Source: Donghicola eburneus
GTDB lineage: Bacteria; Pseudomonadota; Alphaproteobacteria; Rhodobacterales; Rhodobacteraceae
Direction: 5' to 3'
DNA: 64,000 nt
Assembly: GCF_900115865.1 (NCBI RefSeq)
Contig: NZ_FOXY01000006.1
Coordinates: forward strand, 186,001 to 250,000
The first letter of the stretch is position 1, and each line of letters opens with the position of its first letter. The position numbers and the translations under genes were made by a program. Below the pieces are notes generated by a model that saw nothing but the letters and a program-made list of their open reading frames with translations, was not told where the DNA came from and ran no database searches. Shown piece after piece: positions 27,782 to 35,335 of this stretch.

Positions 27782-28704
27782 TGAGCGCGGCGCTGAACGG
27801 CGGCCTTTATGCGGCGACTATCTGCCCGATGCATGACACGGGCGGGCTGGATTTCACCGGCTTAGAGCATCACTTCGCTCAGGTTCTGTCCGATCCCGGT
27901 CAGGCGGGCCTTCTTCTGAACGGTCACGCGGGCGAAGGCATCCACATGTCCCGCTCAGAGCAAGCCGATGTCGTTCGGATCGCCCGCGAGGTTGCCGGCA
28001 AACGCCGTATCCTTGCCGCCGTCAGCGCCGAAAATACCGAATTCGCCGCGGCCGATGCACAGGCCGCGCTGAAGGCTGGCGCCGATGCGATTATGGTGTT
28101 CGCTCCGTTTTCGTGGGGCTTGGGAGTTGACCCGCGGGCGGTCGTCGCCCACCACCGCGGTATTGCCGAAGCCACCGGCGCACCGATCTACCTGTTTCAG
28201 GGCTCTGTCGCCTCTGGCGGTCTGCACTACGACACGGACCTCCTGAAACAGCTGCTCGAAATAGATGCCGTCGCAGGCATCAAAGAAGGCAGTTGGGAGG
28301 TCAAAGCCTATGAGACCACCCTGCGGACCGCCCGCGAGGTGCGCCCCGATGTGGCGGTCATGGCGTCGGGCGACGAGCATCTGTTCGGCTGCTATATGCT
28401 GGGAAGTGATGGCTCTGCCGTTAGCCTCTCCGCGCTGGTGCCTGACCTGATCACGGCACTGGATACCTATGTCCGCGCTGACCGCATCGCGGATGCCCTG
28501 AAAATCCACACCGCGCTCTATGATCTGGCGCGTCTTGTCTATGCCCGTCCCGGCCATCTGGCCGCCGCACGGCTCAAGGCCTGCCTTGCTGCGATGGGCC
28601 GGATCGACAGCCCCGCCTGTCGCGCCCCCACCCCTCGAATTTCTGACGCAGAGCTTGACGCCCTTATGGTCGCTCTGCGCCCCTGTCTGGAGCTTTCCGA
28701 ATGA
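27781..28704 (+). CDS. DapA-family protein, divergent (second of tandem pair)
   Basis: The 307-residue protein is a paralogue of the preceding one. Lysine is kept in VAGIKEGSWEVKAYE; the loop is LNGHAGEGIHMS; and the tyrosine site reads IYLFQGSVASG, again without the catalytic Tyr. Both proteins share GHAGE and FQ-x-x-x-ASG signatures. They could be two steps of one route or two subunits of one enzyme. The ATG at 27781 shares a base with the upstream TGA. Confidence 0.82.
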   Translation: MSAALNGGLYAATICPMHDTGGLDFTGLEHHFAQVLSDPGQAGLLLNGHAGEGIHMSRSEQADVVRIAREVAGKRRILAAVSAENTEFAAADAQAALKAGADAIMVFAPFSWGLGVDPRAVVAHHRGIAEATGAPIYLFQGSVASGGLHYDTDLLKQLLEIDAVAGIKEGSWEVKAYETTLRTAREVRPDVAVMASGDEHLFGCYMLGSDGSAVSLSALVPDLITALDTYVRADRIADALKIHTALYDLARLVYARPGHLAAARLKACLAAMGRIDSPACRAPTPRISDAELDALMVALRPCLELSE

Positions 28705-28988
28705 CCGCCCTGCAAACCCATATCGTGTTCGTTGATGTCGCCCCCGAGGACGAAGCCGCCTTTGACGACTGGTACGAAAACACGCATCTGCCCGACATTC
28801 TGGCCTGCCCCGGTTGGCTGGATGCTCGCCGTGAAAAATGCCTGGAGGGCGGGCCACGTCACGTGGCGATTTACACGATTACTGGCCCCGAAGCCTATGA
28901 AACCCCCGAATTCGAGGCTATCAAAGGCTTTGGTCCGTTCACGGACAAGGTAAAGAACTTCAAGCGTATCCGCATGACAAAGTCTTGA
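28701..28988 (+). CDS. Small ferredoxin-fold protein (dimeric alpha/beta-barrel, EthD-like)
   Basis: The 95-residue protein has the look of a dimeric alpha/beta-barrel domain, as in EthD or antibiotic-biosynthesis-monooxygenase-like proteins: HIVFVDVAPEDEAAFDDWYENTHLPDIL followed by strands ending NFKRIRM. The H-x-P in NTHLPD is the usual conserved spot. These small proteins often act as lactone isomerases, decarboxylases or accessory proteins. No specific role can be claimed. Its start overlaps the preceding stop (ATGA). Confidence 0.7.
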   Translation: MTALQTHIVFVDVAPEDEAAFDDWYENTHLPDILACPGWLDARREKCLEGGPRHVAIYTITGPEAYETPEFEAIKGFGPFTDKVKNFKRIRMTKS

Positions 28989-29007
28989 AAACACGAGGAT
29001 CAGAGCC

Positions 29008-29943
29008 ATTCCCGATATCCTGAACCTTCGCCAGTTGGAAATCCTGCGCGCCGTTGTGACCTATCGCACCACGGTCGGCGCGGCCGAGCGGCTGGGGATG
29101 TCCCAGCCCTCGATCTCTAACACGATCCGGCATATTGAAACGGTTCTGGGTTTCCCCCTTTTCGAGCGGGTCAGCAATCGGCTGTCCCCGACCGAAGAGG
29201 CTCTGATCCTACTCGAAGAAGCCGAGCCCCTGTTCCACCTGCGCGACGCAGTGAACCAAAGGGCTGGCGATCTGCGGGGCGGAAAAATTGGACGCATCCG
29301 TATCGCGGCAACGGCGGAGCTGAGTGAGTCCGTTCTACCCCGCGTGATTGCCGACTACGCTCGTGATTATCCTCGCATTCAATTGTCTCTTGAAACGCGC
29401 CCCTTGGACAGCGTGTTGCAGGTGGTGGAGAATGGCGTAGCGGATGTGGCTTTTGCTATGTCGCCCTATGAGCGGCAGGCGATGAACTACGAGCAAATCG
29501 CGGATCTGCGTCCCGTGTGTTTGCTACAAGACAGCGATCCGCTGGCCAAACTCGACGTGATCACGGCCAAGGATCTGATGGGCGCAGCACTGATCGGACC
29601 CCAAGTTTCGACGCGGATCGGCCTGATGTTGGCCGACAGTTTCCGCGCGCAGGGGCTGGAGTATCGCCCTTCGATTGAGACGCGCTTTATGAACGCCGCA
29701 GTACGTATTGTCCGCGATGGCTGGGGCGTGGCCTTGGTCGACGAGCTGTCAGCCCATACCGAATTACGCCCCGGTCTAGTGATCCGGCCCTACGGGTCAG
29801 AGCAGAGCTTCGATCTGTGCGCCGCCATGCAGAAAACCAAAGTCCCCTCGCGCCAGACCCGCCGCTTTATCGAGGTGTTCCGCGAACGGGTCGCCTTGCG
29901 GCTCGAAGAGGTGCGGGCTGAAAGCCAGCGGCCTATCGCCTGA
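29008..29943 (+). CDS. LysR-family regulator with probable ATT start
   Basis: The protein has a LysR helix-turn-helix (LRQLEILRAVVTYRT, then AAERLGMSQPSISNTI) and a substrate-binding domain, about 311 residues. No ATG, GTG or TTG lies at the expected distance: TTG 29035 would cut off the first helix strand LNLRQ. An ATT at 29008 sits eight bases after GAGGA and gives a normal LysR N-terminus (Ile-Pro-Asp-Ile-Leu-Asn-Leu-Arg). I therefore propose ATT as start. It is co-directional with the catabolic genes, 19 bp behind them, and probably regulates them; the inverted repeat at 23509 is a candidate site. The 3' end overlaps the convergent aldolase gene by 11 bp. Confidence 0.8.
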   Translation: MPDILNLRQLEILRAVVTYRTTVGAAERLGMSQPSISNTIRHIETVLGFPLFERVSNRLSPTEEALILLEEAEPLFHLRDAVNQRAGDLRGGKIGRIRIAATAELSESVLPRVIADYARDYPRIQLSLETRPLDSVLQVVENGVADVAFAMSPYERQAMNYEQIADLRPVCLLQDSDPLAKLDVITAKDLMGAALIGPQVSTRIGLMLADSFRAQGLEYRPSIETRFMNAAVRIVRDGWGVALVDELSAHTELRPGLVIRPYGSEQSFDLCAAMQKTKVPSRQTRRFIEVFRERVALRLEEVRAESQRPIA

Positions 29944-30715
29944 CTTTGGCTAGAGCCGCTGCGCCGCCTTCAACAATCAGGTTTGTGTCGTTGGTCACCA
30001 CGATTGCCGCCGCGCCAAGGTCGAGCGCATAAGGCGCAACCAATTCGGGCGGTAGGCCCATCACACCGAAATCACAGTTGTTCTTTTGCGCCGCTTTGGC
30101 GATCCGTCCAAAGGCCTGCCTGACATCCTCGTGGTTTAGGTCGCCGCGCCGTCCAATCCCGTCTGCCAGATCGTTTGAGCCTATCATCAGCATGTCGATG
30201 CCTGGTGTCGCGGCGATCTGATCGACATTTTCCAGTGCGAGCGCACTTTCGATCATTGCGATGACCTGCGTGCCAGCTTCTGCACGCGCGCAAAGCTCTG
30301 CGGCGGGGACGATCCCGTAGTCCAATGCGGGCAAAGGGCCGGGTAGGGCGCGGCGCCCGTTGGGTGCAAAGCGGCAGAGCGCCGCGATGTTTTGTGCCTG
30401 TTCGGGCGTGTCCACATGTGGGACGATCACGCCGGTGGCCCCGCAGTCCAGAACCCGCGCGATATCCCCAGAATTTGGACCCGTCACACGCCCGTAGACA
30501 GGCAGTCCCGCTGCGATACCCGTGCCGGCGACCTGTCCCAGATCGCTCAATCCGAGTGGGCCGTGCTCCATATCGACAACAACGAAGTCAAAGCCTGCCC
30601 CGCGCGCGAGCAGGATCGATTCTGCGCGCGCGGCCAAGCAGAGAGCGAGCCCAAAATGTGATCTACCCTGAGGTGAATCTGGCAAATTTGATGATCCAAT
30701 TTTCATTTTGAGCAT
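29933..30715 (-). CDS. HpcH/HpaI-family aldolase
   Basis: The 260-residue class II aldolase carries the VVDMEHGPL glutamate, the second metal-site glutamate in AMIESALALEN, and the Asp in GIDMLMIGSNDLADGIG. Such enzymes cleave 2-keto-4-hydroxy acids to pyruvate and an aldehyde. ATG 30715 or 30706 fits; the longer upstream frame is not family-like. It diverges from the second TRAP operon, so the two likely share control and the aldolase may act on the imported compound. Confidence 0.87.
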   Translation of the reverse strand: MLKMKIGSSNLPDSPQGRSHFGLALCLAARAESILLARGAGFDFVVVDMEHGPLGLSDLGQVAGTGIAAGLPVYGRVTGPNSGDIARVLDCGATGVIVPHVDTPEQAQNIAALCRFAPNGRRALPGPLPALDYGIVPAAELCARAEAGTQVIAMIESALALENVDQIAATPGIDMLMIGSNDLADGIGRRGDLNHEDVRQAFGRIAKAAQKNNCDFGVMGLPPELVAPYALDLGAAAIVVTNDTNLIVEGGAAALAKVRR

Positions 30716-30743
30716 CTTTTCTGATCTGAATATGCCTAAATAC

Positions 30744-30759
30744 TGATCACTCTGGATCA
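30744..30759. promoter_or_regulatory. TGATC-N6-GATCA inverted repeat in a divergent promoter region
   Basis: The repeat lies between the HpcH/HpaI aldolase and the TRAP operon, in an AT-rich 220-bp gap (30716-30935). It resembles in sequence the TCTGATCA motif near 17.1 and 17.6 kb, but the spacing differs. It is a candidate operator for an unassigned regulator. Confidence 0.3.
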
Positions 30760-30935
30760 CAAAATTCAAGTAAATCACACTTTCGATGGCATTAAATACT
30801 CTGGCTCGCGATATTAATAGTCGATGGCCTTTACTGCGCGGTGCGCACTGCGCAGCATCGAGAAAAGGCAACAAAATACCAGTTGATCCAAGGTTTTGCG
30901 CCATTGGATTGTGCCGAGTGAACGAGAGGTCCGCT

Positions 30936-31505
30936 ATGCCATCCCCTGAAACCCCGACGACGGATAGGTCCGGCCAAGCGCAATCTGGCGCGTTTCAAAA
31001 TGTGATCAGATTGGGTGCTGGCGCCCTCATGGTCTTGCGCCGTGTCGTGGACAGCGTTGCGCTCTTGCTCTTGGCGTACATGGCGGGAGCCATCCTGATC
31101 CAGATCATCGGTCGCTACTTCTTTAACTATTCGATCGCATGGAGCGAAGAGACCGCCACATTTGCCCAAGTCTGGCTGACCTTGCTCGGTGCTGGGATTG
31201 CCATGCGGTACAACCAGCACGTCGGGGTTGACGTGCTGATCCGCAAGGCGCCGCTGCCTGTTCAGCGGGTTTGTAATGCGGCTGGTTTGGCCTTGGGGGT
31301 CTGGTTTTTGGCGGTTGTAGTCGTCGGGTCGTTCTCGATGGTGGCGATTGGCTTGATCGTCAAATCACCCGCTCTGCGTATTCCGATGGCCTGGCCTTAC
31401 ATGGCTCTGCCGGTCGGCTTTGGCTACTTTCTGATCGAATTTGCCGTGACCTTCGCGCCCAAGGTTCTGCGCCCTGAAACTGACAATTCTGAGGTGCTCG
31501 CATGA
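30936..31505 (+). CDS. dctQ: TRAP transporter small permease DctQ type
   Basis: The 189-residue protein has four hydrophobic helices preceded by a short polar tail. The DctQ motifs IIGRYFFNYSIAWSEETATF and RYNQHVGVDVLI are present. Start ATG 30936 lies behind GAGAGG. The stop overlaps the dctM start (ATGA). In this second TRAP set the binding protein comes last, unlike the first set. Confidence 0.92.
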   Translation: MPSPETPTTDRSGQAQSGAFQNVIRLGAGALMVLRRVVDSVALLLLAYMAGAILIQIIGRYFFNYSIAWSEETATFAQVWLTLLGAGIAMRYNQHVGVDVLIRKAPLPVQRVCNAAGLALGVWFLAVVVVGSFSMVAIGLIVKSPALRIPMAWPYMALPVGFGYFLIEFAVTFAPKVLRPETDNSEVLA

Positions 31506-32779
31506 TTTTCGCCGGCGGAGGTTTCCTTCTTCTTCTTGTGTCGGGTGTTCCGATTGTTCTGGCCCTTGGGATCGCGGCTCTGGTTGCGATCGAACTGACC
31601 ACCACAGTGCCCCTTTCAATCGTGGCGCAACGGGTCTATGGCGGGATCAGTTCGTTTACCTTGATGGCCATCCCGTTCTTTGTCGCCTCGGGTCTGCTGA
31701 TGGAGGCTGGCGGTATCGCGCGCCGGTTTGTGAACCTTGCGAGCGCATTGGTGGGCTGGATCACTGGCTCGCTCTATCTGGTGTCGATCGTGACGGGCAC
31801 AGGTCTGGCGGCGATTTCCGGCTCTGGCTCGGCGGATACCGCGGCCATCAGCGCGGTTATGACTCCCGAGATGCGCAAGCGTCGGTACAACATTGATCTG
31901 GCTTCGGCCGTGATTGCAGCGTCAGGCTCGTTGGCGTCGATCATCCCGCCGTCGATCGTTATGATCGTGATCGCGATTACCGCGAACCAGTCAATTGGCG
32001 CTATGTTCCTTGGTGGTATCGTTCCCGGCTTGCTCGTTGTCGCGGGACTTATGGGGGGCTGCTGGTTGCACGCCCGTCAGGACGAAGCTGTTCAAACCGA
32101 CCGCGAGGATTTCAGCTTCGACAAGCTGGTCAAAGCCTTCGTTGCGGCGCTGCCCGGGATGATCGTTCCGATCGTGATCATTGGTGGTATCATCGGCGGC
32201 GTGTTCACCGCGACCGAAGCGGCTTGTGTGGCGCTGTTTACCACACTGCTTGTGACCATGGGCATTTACCGCGAGATCACTTTCAAAGACCTGCCGCGCA
32301 TCTGCCTCAAGGCGATCAGCCTGTCCGCTACTGTTCTGATCATCGTTGCCACAGCCTCGGTCTTTACGTGGTTCATCGCGACCCAAGGTCTACCGGCGAT
32401 GCTGCGTGATTGGTTGACTGGCATCACTGACAGCCCCTTCGTTTTCTTGCTGATCGTGAACGTCCTGTTGCTGATTGTCGGCATGTTCATGGAAAGCATC
32501 TCTGCTGTCCTGATCTTGCTCCCGATCCTGCTGCCCATTGCGCGCAGTTACGGTATCGACCCCGTTCAGTTCGGCGTCATCACCGCGCTGAACCTGTCCA
32601 TCGGCCTGATCACACCGCCCTATGGCATCTGTCTGTACGTCGCCGCGACCGTTGCTGGCCGCCGGATCGAACAGGTCTCTCGCAAGGTGTGGCTGCCCCT
32701 TCTTTGCATGCTGGCCGCGCTGATGCTGGTGACCTTTGTGCCTGCTGTTTCTCTCTGGTTGCCGTCGGTCCTGATGTGA
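31502..32779 (+). CDS. dctM: TRAP transporter large permease DctM type
   Basis: The 425-residue multi-spanning protein has the DctM signatures GLAAISGSGSADTAAISA, IPPSIVMIV and GLITPPYGICLYV. It is a paralogue of the large permease at 20.2 kb, similar in length, and couples solute uptake to the sodium gradient. Confidence 0.95.
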   Translation: MIFAGGGFLLLLVSGVPIVLALGIAALVAIELTTTVPLSIVAQRVYGGISSFTLMAIPFFVASGLLMEAGGIARRFVNLASALVGWITGSLYLVSIVTGTGLAAISGSGSADTAAISAVMTPEMRKRRYNIDLASAVIAASGSLASIIPPSIVMIVIAITANQSIGAMFLGGIVPGLLVVAGLMGGCWLHARQDEAVQTDREDFSFDKLVKAFVAALPGMIVPIVIIGGIIGGVFTATEAACVALFTTLLVTMGIYREITFKDLPRICLKAISLSATVLIIVATASVFTWFIATQGLPAMLRDWLTGITDSPFVFLLIVNVLLLIVGMFMESISAVLILLPILLPIARSYGIDPVQFGVITALNLSIGLITPPYGICLYVAATVAGRRIEQVSRKVWLPLLCMLAALMLVTFVPAVSLWLPSVLM

Positions 32780-32832
32780 TCGGCGGACGCCAACTCCTCC
32801 TCCTCCAACCAAAACATCAACAGGGAACTACC

Positions 32833-33795
32833 ATGAAAACCGTATTCACCACTTTTGCCGCTGTCGCCGCTCTGGCAGCTGCCGTGCCTGCCTTCGCTGC
32901 CGACTACACCTTCAAGGCCGCGCACACCAACGCTGCGAACGAAGTGCAGGACATGGGCCTGCAAAAGATGAAAGACCTGCTCGAAGAGAAAACTGACGGC
33001 GCTGCGACCATCGAAATCTACGCAGGTGGCCAGCTGGGTGACGAACAGCAAACCGTCGAAGGTGTAATGATGGGCACCGTCGATATCGCCATGACTTCGA
33101 ACGCGATGCTGTCGAACTACGTCGAAGACTACAAAGTGTTCGATCTGCCCTTCCTGTTCCCCTCGATCCCTGCGCTGGGTGAGAAGGTTGACGCCAACTG
33201 GGGCATGATGGAAGAATCGGCGAACGAGTCTGGTTTCGAATTGCTGGCAGTCTTTTCGTCGGGCATCCGTCACCTGATGACCGCGAACCCCGTAAACTCG
33301 ATCGAAGATCTCGAGGGCATGAAAATCCGCACCATGCAGAACCCCGTGCACGTCAGCGCCTTCCGCGAGTATGACGCGAACCCCACCCCGATGTCCTATT
33401 CAGAGCTTTACGGCGCGCTGCAGTCGGGCGTTGTTGACGGCGCCGAAGGTGCCTCGACCGGTTACGATGGCATGAAGTTCTACGAAGTTGCGCCCAACTT
33501 CGCGCTGGTCGGTTGGCTGAACATGACTGCCCCGATCACCATGCAAAAGTCCAAGTTCGACGCACTGCCCGAGGATATCCAGACCGCGCTTCTGGAAGCA
33601 GGCTCCGAGGCTGCGACTTGGCAGCGCCAGTACGTTGTTGATCAGGAACAGCCCCTCTTGGACAGCTTCCGCGAAAAGGGCGTGAACATCACCGAACCCG
33701 ATACCGCTCCGTTCATCGAGGCGTCGAAGCCCCTCTATGCAACCGAGCTGACCACCGATGGCCAGAAGGCGCTGTTCGAAGCGCTGACCAACTAA
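32833..33795 (+). CDS. dctP: TRAP transporter substrate-binding protein DctP type
   Basis: The 320-residue periplasmic protein has a signal peptide cut near AFA-A (residue 22). The binding arginine lies in MKIRTMQNP, and SYSELYGALQSGVVDGAE is the family block. ATG 32833 is used. It is followed by a strong terminator at 33807, which closes the TRAP operon before the hydantoinase gene. Confidence 0.93.
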   Translation: MKTVFTTFAAVAALAAAVPAFAADYTFKAAHTNAANEVQDMGLQKMKDLLEEKTDGAATIEIYAGGQLGDEQQTVEGVMMGTVDIAMTSNAMLSNYVEDYKVFDLPFLFPSIPALGEKVDANWGMMEESANESGFELLAVFSSGIRHLMTANPVNSIEDLEGMKIRTMQNPVHVSAFREYDANPTPMSYSELYGALQSGVVDGAEGASTGYDGMKFYEVAPNFALVGWLNMTAPITMQKSKFDALPEDIQTALLEAGSEAATWQRQYVVDQEQPLLDSFREKGVNITEPDTAPFIEASKPLYATELTTDGQKALFEALTN

Positions 33796-33806
33796 GTTAC
33801 CCCCCT

Positions 33807-33855
33807 GTCGGGGCCTGCACCCCCTTCCGTTCGTCCGCAGGCCCCGACGTTTTTT
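33807..33855 (+). terminator. Rho-independent terminator after dctP
   Basis: GTCGGGGCCTGC and GCAGGCCCCGAC form a perfect 12-bp stem with an 18-nt loop, followed by a short G and T6. It lies only 13 bp before the hydantoinase start codon, so some readthrough or attenuation of that gene is possible. Confidence 0.85.
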
Positions 33856-33868
33856 GAAAGATTACCCA

Positions 33869-35278
33869 ATGCTCGATATCGCTATCCGCAACGCCGAAAT
33901 TGTTACCGCCGGTGACCGCATCCACGCCGAGATCGGCATCCGCCAAGGGCGCATCGTCGCGATCGCCGAAAATGTCGGGCTGGCGCGGCAGGATATCGAC
34001 GCCAAGGGCCTGCTGGTTTTGCCGGGCGGGATCGACGCGCATGTACACCTTGAACAGCCTCAGGGCGGCGGCGTGGTCATGGCCGACGGATTCGAGAGTG
34101 GCACGCGCTCTGCCGCGGCGGGCGGGAATACCACCGTCATGCCCTTTGCCCTGCAGCAAAAGGGACAGTCCCTCCGCGAGGCAGTTGATGCCTATCATGC
34201 TGCAGCCAAGGACAAGTGCTATGTGGATACCTCTTTCCACCTGATCATCACCGACCCGACCCCGCAGGTGCTGGGGCAAGAGCTGCCCGCTATGGTCAAG
34301 GCGGGATATACGTCTTTCAAGGTCTTTATGACCTATGACGACATGGTGTTGAACGACCGTGAACTACTCGATGTTTTCGATGTGGCCCGCCGTGAAAAGG
34401 CGATGGTCATGGTCCATGCCGAAGGTTACGACGCGATCAAATACATGGCCCGCCGTCTGGAAGAGGCCGGTAAAACTGCGCCCTACTACCACGCCGAAAG
34501 CCGTCCCCAGAGTGTTGAGCGCGAAGCCACCCACCGCGCCATTTCCCATGCAGAACTGACCGACGTGCCGATCACCATCGTTCACGTGTCGGGCCGCGAC
34601 CCGATGGAACAGATCCAGTGGGCCAAGAAGCGCGGAATGAATGTCTATGCGGAAACCTGCCCGCAATATATCGCCCTGACCGCCGATGACCTGAAGGGTC
34701 TGAACATGGACTTCGAGGGCGCGAAATACGTTTGTTCGCCGCCGCCCCGCGATCTGGACAGCCAGAAAGCGATCTGGGAAGGCCTGCGCGACGGGACGTT
34801 CGACATCTTTTCCTCCGACCACTGCCCGTTCCGGTTCGAAGACGAAAAGGGCAAGGATGTCCCCGGCGCGCGCACCAATTTCAAATGGGTGCCGAATGGT
34901 ATTCCGGGCGTCGAAACGCGCTTGCCGATCCTGTTCTCCGAAGGCGTCAGCAAGGGCCGCATTTCGATTGAGCGGTTTGTCGAACTGACTGCGACCAATC
35001 CCGCGAAACTCTTTGGCCTTTACCCGAGAAAGGGAACTATCGCCGTGGGCGCGGATGCAGACCTTACCTTCTGGGACCCGGAGCGCGAAGTCACGATTTC
35101 CCAATCCCTGATGCACCACGACTGTGATTACACGCCGTACGAAGGGCTTGCGGTCAAAGGTTGGCCTGTCCGCACTATTTTGCGAGGCGAGACAATTGCC
35201 CAAGAGGGTGACGTCTTAGGGGCGCCGACCGATGGCGAATACCTGGACCGTGGCACCAGCCGCGCTTTTGGAAACTAA
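33869..35278 (+). CDS. Dihydropyrimidinase/D-hydantoinase family cyclic amidohydrolase
   Basis: The 469-residue zinc enzyme opens cyclic amides such as dihydrouracil or hydantoins. The HxH motif is in GGIDAHVHLEQP, the carboxylated Lys in SFKVFMTYDD, further metal His in VHAEGYD and IVHVSG, and the catalytic Asp in SSDHCPF. All ligands look present. ATG 33869 follows GAAAG; TTG 33854 is unlikely. It sits directly downstream of a TRAP system, suggesting that the imported compound is or becomes a cyclic ureide. No carbamoyl-amino-acid hydrolase gene is next to it. Confidence 0.92.
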   Translation: MLDIAIRNAEIVTAGDRIHAEIGIRQGRIVAIAENVGLARQDIDAKGLLVLPGGIDAHVHLEQPQGGGVVMADGFESGTRSAAAGGNTTVMPFALQQKGQSLREAVDAYHAAAKDKCYVDTSFHLIITDPTPQVLGQELPAMVKAGYTSFKVFMTYDDMVLNDRELLDVFDVARREKAMVMVHAEGYDAIKYMARRLEEAGKTAPYYHAESRPQSVEREATHRAISHAELTDVPITIVHVSGRDPMEQIQWAKKRGMNVYAETCPQYIALTADDLKGLNMDFEGAKYVCSPPPRDLDSQKAIWEGLRDGTFDIFSSDHCPFRFEDEKGKDVPGARTNFKWVPNGIPGVETRLPILFSEGVSKGRISIERFVELTATNPAKLFGLYPRKGTIAVGADADLTFWDPEREVTISQSLMHHDCDYTPYEGLAVKGWPVRTILRGETIAQEGDVLGAPTDGEYLDRGTSRAFGN

Positions 35279-35300
35279 AGAAAGCCCAAACGACGGCTCC

Positions 35301-35335
35301 AGGCCTCCGGCGCTCCGCGTCAGGAGGCCTTTTTC
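35301..35335 (+). terminator. Rho-independent terminator after the hydantoinase
   Basis: AGGCCTCC and GGAGGCCT pair across a 14-nt loop and are followed by TTTTT. The hairpin overlaps the end of the convergent antiporter gene (stop at 35320-35322). Confidence 0.8.
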
